Positions 23,301-35,300 of a DNA stretch of 64,000 bases are shown piece by piece. Under the pieces are notes generated by a model. That model was not told the origin of the DNA, searched no databases, and saw only the letters and a list, made by a program, of their open reading frames with translations. The position numbers were made by a program, and so were the translations under genes. The stretch is from contig NW_004624734.1 of assembly GCF_000247695.1 (NCBI RefSeq), positions 7,900,633-7,964,632 on the forward strand. The letters are read 5' to 3'. This DNA comes from Heterocephalus glaber (lineage: Eukaryota > Chordata > Mammalia > Rodentia > Bathyergidae). How positions within the stretch are numbered: position 1 is the stretch's first letter; each line of letters begins with the position of its first letter.

Positions 23301-26300
23301 CGGGAGGCAGGAGAAGGGGAGGTGTAAGGACTTCAGACGTGTCGCCTCCACGCACCCACTCCCCATGGTGAATGTGATCCTTCTGGACTGCAAATGCGTA
23401 CTATAAAAATTTTTAAAAATTTAAAATAAAGGTTGAACCATGGAAGCTTTGGAAAGAAAAGAAAAAAGAATCTGGGGTTCTCGAATGCCCCTGGTCCTCG
23501 CGAGGGGCTCTCCCTATTCCGCTCGGAGGCCTCAGAGAGGTGAAGGGACTTGCCCGAGGTCACCAGCGTGGGGTGAAACCTGGCAGGCAAGGCTGGGGAT
23601 GGGCGTTTCCAGCAGGGATCCTCAGGTGTCCCCAGGGCCTCCCCGTGGAGGTGGTGACCTCACTGCAAGGGCAGAGATCCTCCCTGTTTGACCCAATCTC
23701 TGGCAGCGATAACCGGCCAGGGTCAGGACGGTGACACTGGGGGAGATGACAGCGCCCCGCTGTCAGCCCACGGTGCTCCTAGGGACTGGTCTCCAAAATG
23801 TATCGGTTCAGAGCTGTCTCCTTAAACCCCTCCACGGTTCCCCACAGCCTCTGGCTCTGGTGCGAGCCCTGAATCCTGGTGGTAAAAACCAGGTCCCCAC
23901 CATGCAGCTGAGGCCCCAGGGTCCCGCTGGACCTGGGAGCCCACGGCCTGTGGCGGAACCCTGGCCTCACCTGGGAGTCACCCAACTTGTGCCCGAGTCC
24001 CTGATGCCCTAGAGTGCAGCTACCAATGAGCCCTGAGTATCGGGCTGGGGGCAATGGAGCCAACAGCACCTGGCAGCTCTGACGCACTCGGTGGGTGTCT
24101 ACTGGATGCATGGCCGACTCTAGTGAACTTCACCCTATCTAAACTCACACCTTCTCCCCTGCAAACGTCCGAACTGGAGTCGGGGGCCACCGGGCTCTCA
24201 TGGGGCCAGACAGCTGAGGTCCAACAGGAAGTGTCAGACTCCAAAGTCATAGCTCAAGCCCGGGGTTTGCAGGCCACCTCTTCCACGGGCTGGAGGAAAA
24301 GCTCTGCGCCGACTGCCATACACCGGCTGCTGCAGCTACTCAGCCATGCTGGCGGTAGCACATACACATCCCAGGCAGCGAGTAAAGAATGGCTGTGTGC
24401 CAGGGAGTTTGCATTACGGACCCTGAAAGTGGGATTTCGGGTTCTTTCCACACATCATGAAATAGTTGGCTTTGCATTTTTTCCCCCAACCATTTAAAAA
24501 GGTCAAAGCCATTCTTAGCTCAGCTCACAGGCTACTCCAAAGCAGGGGTGAGTGAGCAGGCTATAGTTTGCTGACCTTGGTTTCAGCCATGGAGCGAGGC
24601 CACATCCTAACCCTAACCCTAACCCTGACCTTCCATGAAGCTGAATTGGAGTGAAAAACATCCCTAGCGATTTCTATACGCTTCCCCTTCTCTGAGATGC
24701 TCATCACCAAATCTAGAAATACCGATTCATTTAAACCTTTGCAGCAACCACCATGAGCAGGAGAAAATCCCCTACCTGTTCAAACCTCATGTGCTATTTG
24801 GATCTCTGGGGACCCTTGAGAGTTCTGGGACCTTCTAAGGCTCAGGACTAAGTCCCTCAGGGCTTTAGGGATCTCTTGAGTCTGGGAGGGGATGACTAAG
24901 ACTGCCAGAGCCCTGCAAGTTCCCTCTGTGGTTCCCACATCCCGAAGGACAGCGTCCGGCCCAGGAAGGGCGCATCTAGCAGCAGTCAGGAGCCGCTGCA
25001 GAGCCTGCGCTGGGCTCCCCAGGCCGCCGCTGGCAGGGATTCAGGTGTCAAGGAAGAGAACTCCGGGGAAGTGCCGGCTGGCTGCTCTGGCGTGAGCAAT
25101 GAGGTGCTGTTTACCCAGAGTAAACACCAGGCTCCGTGATCCAGGGCAGGCTCGAGGAGCAGCGTGGCAGGGCAGCCAGCCAGACGGGGCCTGTGCCAGG
25201 CACAGTAATCACAGGGTGACAAATGGGACAGCACTGTGCCTCCTCGTTAGACCAAACAATTAAGCCATTTGTGCCCGCAGAGTTGTCAGGTATGTCAAAA
25301 CCCATCCAATTAACAAGGGCTGAGTGGATTTATGTCCCTGCAAAGGGCGGAAGGAATAGGTCTGACTCAGACTCAGAAGCCTGGCAACTCCTGCTCCAGG
25401 GCCACTCGGGAGGTACAAGGAGGAGAGAAGGCTGCTGTTTCCAGCAGTGGATTGAAAATAAACAAGCAAGAGCCCATGGCCCCTGCCTGGCTCTCGCCCT
25501 CTGCTTTCCAGTGCTTTGGGTGGATGTGTGCTGTGGTCACCTCTAGGCTTAGCCTGGTGCCCTAAGGATCTCCCTGGCAGGGTATCACAAAGGCCACTGA
25601 GAGGGTCCCATTCCCACCAACTGCAGGTACTTTGCTAATCACATGCAGGGCATTAAAAATAGATTTTTATAGGCAAAACAGGGCCTTTTAACCACAAGAG
25701 GCTCGCTGGAAATGCCATCTCAGTGGTGAAGGTGAAGATGTCACTGCACTCCAGCCCCTGCTCTCCAGGCCTGGCCCGGTTGATCTGAGATCCAGGGCTG
25801 AGCCTCCAGGGCCCTGGCCCCTGGGCGGCATCTGGGCCACCAAGGAGCATCCCACCCAGAGCTCGCAGAGCTCCCGAGAAGCAGGAACAGCGCCTCCAAT
25901 CCTCTGGAGTCCAAGAAGACAAATCCAGGGTCCATGGCTTCTGCCCACAGCTGAGAAGACCAGACGGGACTAGATCTGCATGCAGGACCCAGCACCCCAT
26001 GTCCACGGGGTCGGAACTGACCCACTCCCCTGGGAACAGAGGCAACTCCCCCTCCACGCCAATGCTGTCTCAGGAGGCCTCAGAAACCCCCAAAGCAAGT
26101 GGCCCTCTTCCCAGGGCCCCAGACACCCCATTCACTGCTGCGTCCTCGCTGCCAGCCCGGCGGGAAGAAGCGCCATGGGCACAGATGCCATGACAGGGTC
26201 GGGGCCTGCGGTGGGAGGGAGGTGGACCTCCTCCTGAGGTTGCCCGGAATGCCTGGCTCTTCCTACTGGGGCCCTCGTGGGCTCGTTTGTTTTTGTTTGT

Positions 26301-29300
26301 TTTAATCTTTTTTTTTTTCCTGGTACCGGGAATGGAACTCAGGACCTTGCGCTTGCCAGGCAGGCACAGTGCCACTGAGCTGCATCCCCAGCCCTGTTTT
26401 AATCTTAAAAATGAGTCCAGTATCATCTTCTGTATCTACTGCACGAGAGGGTGGGGGAGTCGCATGAGGTCAGAGGCAGGAAGAGGTGCATAAAAGACCG
26501 TACTCGCTGATAAGAATCGTGATCGCTAAGGCTTCGTGCACCCTGTGCGGGGAGTCTCCCGAATGACATCTAGACTCTGCAGAGGGGCCAGACTGTGCCT
26601 CAGCCAGCACCCCAACTCCCTCCACCATCCACTTCCCCAATCCCCTGCACCAGGGGCTGTCTGAGAATCGGCAAAAGCTCCTGTTTCTGCAGAGCCACGA
26701 CAAGGAGCCCTGGGGCTGGCATCTTTCCCATCCAGGCCCGAGGACAGGATGGCTGCTAGGCCTGCTCTGCCTCCTGGGTCCCGCAGCGCTGAACAAAGCC
26801 AGCTGGCTACACCTGCAAGAGCCAAACCTGACACCAGCCTGGCTCTCCATCCTGACTCCTGCAGCTGCCGTGGGAGCCTCTGGTCCCTGCCCCCAGGGAC
26901 TGGGGGTGGTTGTCTTCATGCTGCAGGGGAGGGTTCTCATCCATTCAATAAATAGCTCCATGCACCTGCTGCACAGAATGCGGCTGCTGTTGCTATTTAT
27001 TCTTGCTGCTACTGACACCAGAGGGCAACCTTTATATATCTTCCTTCAGTGCTGGGGATTGAACATGCTAGGCCCTCGCACATGCTAGGCAAGTGTTGCA
27101 CTTCTTAGCTATCCCCCTAGTCCTTTTCATTTTAATTTGAGACAGGGTTTCACTTCTCAATGAGTTGTCCAAGTTGGCCTCAAACTCGTAGATCCTCTTG
27201 CCTCAGCCTCTGAGTAAAGGCCAGTCTTTGTATTGAGAAATCACTAGTCAGTTTTCAAAGTCCTTGTTCGTAACTCATTTGCCCTCCAACCTGGTCATGG
27301 AAGGGTCCCCAAGGTCACACAGCTAGGGACAGCTGAGCCTCCTTCCCCAAGCTCTCAGGGGCAGTCTTATTCCTAAAGGTGTCTCCATCTCTGTTTACAA
27401 CACAACCTATTTCCCTGTGGATACAGCCAAGTGGATAACTGCAGCTTTGGAAGACAGACCAGGCACCCAGGATGGCAGAGCCACACAACCCGGGGAAGGG
27501 GCAGCCCCAGGGGCAGAAGCAGACAGGGCAGAAACTGGCCAGTTAACAGCACACTGTGCCTATGTCCCGGGACGGGACGCTCAGGTTGGGGTGGGGCAGA
27601 CTTGGGCCCAGGGGAGCAGCAGCCACTGCAGGAAGGCAGAAGCCCTCGAGGGGTGGCCCCTACAATCCCAGCCAAGGGTGACTTGGGAAAATGCAGGTCT
27701 ATAGCCACAGTTTGGGAAGAATGCTGTGTGTTCCAGTTTGGGCTCAAAAACAAACACCAGTCACCTTTCAGCATGCAGAACCAGGGGCCGGTCATATTGT
27801 TTTGGCTTTGTGCTCAGGAGTAGAGAATCCACCCAATTCACAAACTCCCAAGCCAGTGCATGGACAGAGAAATAGGAGTCACACAGGGAAATTCCCTGAG
27901 ACCATGGAGCAGCAAGCCCTGCTGCCCTAACGTCGAGTTTCAGCCAGGTGCGGTAGGCACATGGGTAACACCAGCTACCCTGGAGGCAGAGGCAGGAGGA
28001 TCACAGGATCCAGATTAGCCTGGGAAACTTCATGAGACCTTATCTTAAAATAAAAGATTTAAAAGCTCAGTGTTGCAAGCACAAGGTCCCGAGTTCGATC
28101 CCCTGTGCCAAAAACAAAGAAACAAACAAAAAGCTCAGTGTGGAGGCCCTGGGTTACATCTCCAGTACCACCAAAAAAGAAAAAGAGACCAACTCGGGGT
28201 AAGGCATCTCTAGATTGGGTCCCCAGTACAGCAAAATTAAAAAGGGTGTGTTCAGCCACGGGTGTGCAGATAAAGTCCTGCTTGGGATGAGCCCACAGCT
28301 CCAACTTCCAAAGCCCTGAGGAGATAGTGTACCATGCCAAGGGTGTAATGACAGTAGCATCAGAGCCAGGTGTGGTGGCACACACCTGTAATCCTAGCAC
28401 TCAGGAGGCTGAGGCAGGAGGATCACCACAAGTTCAAGGCCAGCCTGGGCTACGTAGTGAGACCCTGTCTCCCTCCCCAAAGATCACTGGATCCTGGAGC
28501 TTCAGCTGCCTGAACAACCTGACAGAGACTATAGAATATGTATGCTTGGAGGGATGGAAAACATAACCCACATCTGGGAAGAATGCAAACTTTCAGGCAA
28601 AAGGATATAATTTTTTTTAAAAGTGGATATGATAAAAAGCCAAATAGAATTTCTAAAGAAATAATAATTGCACTTAACTCAAGGATGTGTTTCAAAATCA
28701 AGGCAAGGATGAGGTGAGGGAAAGCAGGCAGAGGGCAGCCAGAGGGATTGGGGCAAGGGCAAGAGGGAAGGAGGAGCACAGGGTGAAGGGGCCGAAGGAG
28801 AAGGGCCAAGAATGAGGAGGAAGAAGGGCAGGGAGGAAGGTGGGAGGGAGACAGTGAGAGTGACAGGAGGGGGCTGCTTGGCGAAAGTGGACATCACAGT
28901 ACATCAGTCAGTCCGTCAATGGGAGTGTGTGTTAAGCATCCATGTGCTAAGCCCTGCACGACCCTGGTTTATAGATGATGGGTGGATGTGGAAGGACAGG
29001 AGGATGGCTAAGTAGAAGGCTGGTGGACAGGTTGTTAGGTGGTGGATGGGTGACCAAGTGGTTAAACACGTGGGTCATGGGTGGGTGCAGGAGTAGACAG
29101 CAGAGAGATGGATGGGTGAACAGGTAAGAGAAGAGCCGGGTGGGGTGATGGGTTGGCGAATGAGTAGACAAATGGATGGGTGGGTGATTGGCTAGATTGG
29201 TGGAGAGGTAGATGGATGAATGGGTAAACAGATGGGTAGGGGATGGGTAGATAGGTAGGTGGTTGGACAGTAAGTGGACAGGTAGTCAATAGGAGGTTTG

Positions 29301-32300
29301 CTGGTACAGTGGGGATGGGGAATGAGGAGGCAGATAGGTGGCAGGGAGCGGGGGTGGGTGGATCTATGGGTGATGAATGGATGGGTAGTGGATGGATGAT
29401 GGGTAGGTGGATGGATGGATAGATGGATGGATGGATGATGGGTGGGCGGGCAGTGAAAGGGTGAGGAGATGGATTGGTGGATAAGAAGATAGCATAGATA
29501 CATGGATGAGTGAGTGCAGAGAAGGTCCCAGCCTCACCTGGGCTTTGGCCTTCACTGTGTCGAACTCAGTCTTCATCCTCCTCTGTGCCTCTTCATCCAC
29601 GCTGGGGTCCCCGATCCTATTGAACAGGGAGGCCGCCTCCTCCAGCAGCCTGTCCAAGAGCTCAGCCTGGTTCTCCACATTGTGCAGCAGCACCTGGGCA
29701 TCGCTCAGCTGCCACTGCTTCTCCTTCAGGCCCAGCTGCAGCTCGGCCGGGGGCTCCAGCATGACCACCATCTTCTGAAACCAGCAGTAGAACTCGTCCC
29801 GGGCCAGCAGGTACTCCCTCCAGTGCAGCCAGACCCACTCGATGCGGCTGTGGGCAGAGACCATCAGGGAACGGCCACCTGGCTCCCGGGCAGGGAGGCC
29901 TCGAGCTGCCTCTTCCCCATTCTGGGGGCTGTGGGATGGGGGCAGCTGGATGATGTTCTAGGTTCCAGCCCTCACTGTGTACTACAGGACAGGGCCCTCC
30001 TGTCCTGCACTCAGGCTTCCACGGGAAGCTGACCTACCTGAGACTCATCCACTGAGGTATGCAGCCTAGGAAGCCCTTAGTCACCAGCATCCCAAATTCT
30101 GGCCCTGAACTCCCACTATCTATGCCCAGGTCCCTCCGTCACCTCTGGCATCGAGACTCTGCACACAGTGGCCCCAGGCCCTTACCACCTGCTGCCCATT
30201 AGCTGTAAGGAGAATCGTGCCTATCAGTTTGCAGGGCAGAACTGTGTTCGTGGGCTTGTTAGTTGCCACCTGGTGGGTGGGGTCGGTGGGGGTACTGGGA
30301 ACCCCTGTGGGTTCCAGGGGCACCACGATTTCTGTGTGCCATGGCTCACCACCCACCTGTTTCCCCATCTATAAAACGTGGTGATGGCGCTTTCTCCAGC
30401 CAATACCAAGCCATCTTGTTTGGAATTCCAAGGGCAAGGGTTTGGGAAACAGGAAGCCTTGGGGAAAGCTGTTTTTGCCTCCAGGGGCCTGTGTGCTAAG
30501 CACTCTTGCTCTTGACTCTGAGACTCTCTTCCTTCCCCCTAGCTGCCTTCAGGGAGCACCCCTTTGCCCCCATTGGGCACAGGAAGAGTGAGGCTTACTG
30601 AGGTCAAGTAACTGTCCTCAAGCCACACAGGAAGTAACCAACAGGGCAAGAATCAACCGGATCTCTGAGTCTCTGCCTCTCTCCCACAGCCCCTTCTCGG
30701 AACCTGGAACAGGCCGAGAATCTGGCTAAAGTGCTGAGCTGTTCTGCCACTCTGCAGGAGAGGCACATGCGGGCAGTCAGCTGACAACCAGCCCGGGGTC
30801 CCTGGGTCTGCCGTCATCATAGAGCTCAATCGTAATTAGGAGGAGGAAGGCAGGGTTGGCTCGAATCCCAGAGGACACAGTTCCTAGGAGACGTGGACTG
30901 CAGGCCTTCTGCAGGCAGAGGTCCCAGGCCAGCATGGTGGTGGACAGACCCGGCTTGGTAAGTCCCCTGACAGGGCCACCTACCTGTGACAGTGAGTCAT
31001 GTAGGTGACCGTCTCCTCCCACTGGTCCTTGAGTTCCCTTAGCCGGGCCAGGATCTCAGGCCGCTGGTCCTCCAGGCAGCATGCCAGGAGGGTCTCTGCT
31101 GCTTGAAGCACCAGGTCTACCTTCAGCTGCCCCTCGGGCTCCAGCCGGCAGATCTTCTGTTGGCAACATGAGTAGGAGGCCGGGGTCAGGCCCACGCAAA
31201 CAGGGCATGGCAGAGATGCCACCTCTCTGCAGGTCCCGGCGGCCAGCCAAGATCTTTGCTTCCCGGAGGCCTGGCTTCCACAGCTGCTCCCGCCAGCGGC
31301 CCACCGTGGTGAGGGTTCTCTGGCAGACCCACTCCTGGGAGACACAGGTCCCAACGAATGACTAATTCAAGGACACCCTGGGCCTTGCCGGACTCCCATC
31401 GGATCCCATGGGTGCCTGCAGGGCTCCCATCAGCACCCGCTTCCTCCGGGGGGCCCTTCTGCCCTCTCTGGCCCGGCCTCTCCTGGGTGTTCCCCTAGCA
31501 AACACCTGTGTTTTTTTATCTCCTCTCAGCCTCAGCTTCCTGGAGGACCAAGACCAACTCCAGGTCCAACAAACAGCAGGTCTCTGACCTCAGCTCTGGT
31601 CACTGTCACTGTTACTGCGGCAGCGCCAGCATACGGCAGCTAACGCCTGGTCTCCACGGTCAGGTATGAGTGGGCTTCAGCTCCCGATCCTGGGTGACTT
31701 TTGTCGCCAGACCTAAATGCTCAAGTTGTATGAAACGGAGGAAGGGAGGTTTCGTTGCAGTCAGGACAGCCACTGCCCACTGCGCGGCCATCGGTGACTT
31801 CGCCGTCCTCCTCTGCTGCTGTCCTGGCTTTGTCTCTCCTTCCTCCACTTGATATGCTGCCCCCCGACAGCTCTGTGGCCCCTAACAGCTCACTTAACTG
31901 CTGTGGGGCTCCCTTTCTCATCCCGAGACCATGACAGTGATCCCGCTATGTTGGCCCCATGCATTCATTTCCAAGATCATATTGATTAAAACGGATGCAG
32001 ACTTTGGAGACTGCTGAGCAATGATGATCTGTGGCTGGGCAGTGGCCACAGCCTTTGCCACTGTGTGTGCTAAAGGTTACTGTGGACAAGGACGGTATGG
32101 CTGACAGCGAGGGCGACCTCACGACCTGCACTAGCAAGGTTGCAGAAATCTCGGGAAGAAATACACAGAGACACAGAATTCAGATAAAATAATAAAATTT
32201 CTTCTCATGAGCAGGCAGAAATGCCAGAAACCAGTCTGGTCAGTATCCGCGCACCCTTTGTTCAGCGTTTCCCTTTTTATATCCTTTTTAGCCATCATCT

Positions 32301-35300
32301 CATCCCTAGTGGTCTTTGATGTGTAAATACAATTCCAATTCCTATTTACAAGTCACAGACACAAGATAGGCACATATACATTATAAATTCACCCTGGCAT
32401 GGTGACTTTGTTAGCTTAATGAAGTTACCAGTTAGTCAGATAATGCTCACCTTAAACAAGGAGTTATAGGAAAAGCAAATCTTAAAAGAACACATTACTT
32501 ATTTTGCTTCTACAACTACCTTAATATTCAGTCTATTAAGTTATTCAAAACTTTTCTGTATCAGCAAGGATCAGAACTACGAGCTCTTTCCTGTCTGTGT
32601 GCACAGGGTGTGGGGACACGGACAGAGAGGAGACAGCCCAGGAAGGGAAAGAGGTCTGGATGGCTACGCGGCAGATGCAGCAGGGTCCCTGAGGGACCCC
32701 ATGTCCCTCTCCGAAATGAATGGTGGTGTGGAAGACAAAAGTGCCACAGTGGCCAATGTAGAATAAGATGCCAGGGCCGCTGCAGAATACTTTGGGCCTG
32801 GCACCACCGCCCACCTGCACCAGACATGACAGAGAGCAGGGCCCTGTGGTGTGGATGCTGAATCTCATGCCGTCCAGGGCGAGATCTAATACGATTAAGA
32901 ATAAAACTTCGCGATGATGCACACCTGTGATGCCACCTACTTGGGGTAGCTGAGCCAAACAGAGAGGTCACAAGTTCAAACCCAGCCTGAGCAACTTAGT
33001 GAGACCCTGTCTCAAAAATATACAAAGAAGCCAGGAGTGGTGGTACACATCTGTAACCCCAGCATTCAGGAGGCTGAGGCAGGAGGATCACTGAGAGTTC
33101 AAGGCCAGCCTGAATTATATAGTAAGACCCTGTCCCATTTAGATAGGTAGGTAGGTAGATAGACAGACAGACAGACAGACAGATAGACAGGGAGATAGTA
33201 AATAAGTTAAGGCCTGGGGTTGTAGCTTAGTGGTGGAGCACTTACCTAGCACACTCAAAGCCCTGGGTTCAATCCCCAGTAATGCAAAATTAATAACTGT
33301 AACAGTAATAATTAAGGGGATGACGTATCTGATTCAGACTTGTGAAGATTTCATTCTCCTCTCCTGCTAGCAAGCTGGGCACAATAGTCATTCCAGATGT
33401 AATAACCAGAGTGCTGGGGACCCACATAAACCATCAGCTTTGCAGTCCCCACAGCTGCCAGGGAGGCTCCTGCACCCGGCTCCCAGCTAAGCTCAGAGGC
33501 ACGTGGCTGGAACAGTCACACGAGCCAGGAGCGCAGGGCAGAAGTGAAACTCAACCTCTGGCTGGAAGCCCCAGTACAGTGCCTGCCCCAAAGCCTGGGT
33601 CCACTGTGTGATCCCTTACCCCTGGGCCCTGCACCTTTGCCCTCCTGACTCCTCGTAAGGGAGGCCCTGGCTGGACTTGAGGGAACAGGAGAGGCCCCAA
33701 CAGCCTCTCCCCTGTTCAAGCGAGTGAGTTTGAAGCTTCCCAGCAAAGGGAGAGGAGTTGGCCAGAGGGGCCAGGCAGAACTCCAAGCCCAGCCTGAGCG
33801 GAAGCAGAGAACCTGTCCCGAAATCTCAACAGTGGGATGCCTGCTGTATGCCTGGGACCTGTGAGGCCGGCCAGGTCTTGAGAAGCCACTGCACCCTTCT
33901 GGGCTGCCCAGGGTCCAGCGCCAGCAAGGACAAAGCCCAGGATGCCCAGCCGCCTGGGAAGCAGTGTGCGTAGGGGCCTTGTAAGTTATCCTGGTTTGAA
34001 GCAGCCAATGAGGCACCCAGAAAAGCCAGAGAAATGGGGTTAATTGGGGTTCCTCCTCGACCCAGCCAAGACTAGGGGCCGCCAGCAAGCACTGGGCTGG
34101 ACACTGGGTCCAGCATGAACAAGATGGAGCAGGTGTTTCCGGGCTGGGCAGAGGAAGGGCTACACACGAGAGCCAAAAGAGTGGACAAAGGAGCCTCCCA
34201 GGAGCTCAAGGAGGGACCTGTGAAATCCAGGAGGGCTCCACAGGGGAGGTGGCATCAACCCCAAGCCTTAGAGATGGTGCAGAACATCGGGGAGGAGGCA
34301 GGCACAGGCAGAGGAGCAAGACGTATTTAGGGAGAGGTCACTTGGCTTCCGGAAGCCAGGCCCCAGGACATCTGGACAGCCCTGACCAGAAGGGAGCCTG
34401 GAAGCTGGTAAGGAAGCGGAGGCCGGGACTCGAGGGGAGCCCTGGGAAGGCTGGGACCAAGACATGAGCTGGGAGAGTAAGTAGCTGGAGGCCCCACTGC
34501 CGGGGACCGGGGCAGCAGGCGGCCTGTCCCCAGCATCTGAAGCAGCAAGCGCCTGCCTGGGCAGTGGCCGGGGCAAGCAGGCCAGGAAGTTCTCCCCTCG
34601 GGTCTGCTTCCCTCCTTCCAGGCAGCAGCGGTCACATCCCCGGAGCAATGACAGCTCCTGGGGCCAGGGAAGCCTCCCGGAGGAGCCGCAGCCATGACAC
34701 AGCTCCGGCGCACTCGGCCAGTGAGAGTCCAGCGCTCAGCCTCCATGAACCTGCCTCCCAGGCACGATGCCCTCTCCGGGTGACCCCCTTTCTCCTCATG
34801 CTAGGGCCTGAAGCCAGGGCTGTGCACTGCGCTAAATCCCCAGGCTCCCTGCCCTGTCAAAGCAAGAAAGAGCAAGGCGCGTGCTTCTTCGAGTTGATGC
34901 TCAAACATCAAGGCACACAGAACTTCCCCCAGGGAGAAGGTGCAGCCGGGCACCAGCTTGCAGGTCACTGCCTGGGACTCCCTCTGTGCCTGATCCACAA
35001 ATAGCTCTGCCTGAGGACCATCCTAGCGCTTGCTTAAGCCAGGCTCACCACCAGGAGGAAGTGACCTGTCACAGCAGGATTTCTGAGTAGCTGCCACTCC
35101 AGGGGAGTGCAAATCAGCGGCTTCACTCACAGACAGGAGAACTGGGGCCCAGAGAGGGACAGGGGCTCGGAGGAGGTAACACAGCACTCTGGCATCAGCA
35201 AGGAAATTCTAATCCAAGTCTCTGCCTCTTGGTTCATTGTGCTTTGTCCTTAATCTCTGGCACCCTCAGGCAGGGTCAACACAATGCAAGGCTGGGCACT

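Larger units (their letters stand above)
22756..29537. other. Intron between coding exons 3 and 4
   Basis: 6.8 kb, the longest placed intron. It contains a B1+ID (23045-23245), an interstitial telomere-like motif (24606-24630), an ID (26309-26395), two dimers (27045-27218, 27943-28173), a B1 (28364-28470), a purine-rich stretch (28690-28870) and a GGAT-type array (28970-29515). 23400-26300 is largely unique. Confidence 0.75.

Noticed and set aside
29192..29503. Histidine/proline/serine-rich frames over the GGAT-type array
   Set aside because: They are pure translation of the tandem tetranucleotide array next to SYNE3 exon 3, extending past the real donor.
28970..29515. CRISPR-like direct repeats
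   Set aside because: Units are 4 bp with no spacers, in mammalian DNA; this is an ordinary microsatellite-type array.
32545..32958. 137-codon minus-strand frames next to the ERV2-type LTR
   Set aside because: They span the LTR edge, unique sequence and the start of a B1, show no viral or host domain, and overlap a frame on the other strand.
33209..33288. tRNA gene-like A and B boxes
   Set aside because: The unit is an ID-type SINE: it has no full cloverleaf and sits among many related copies with A-rich tails.
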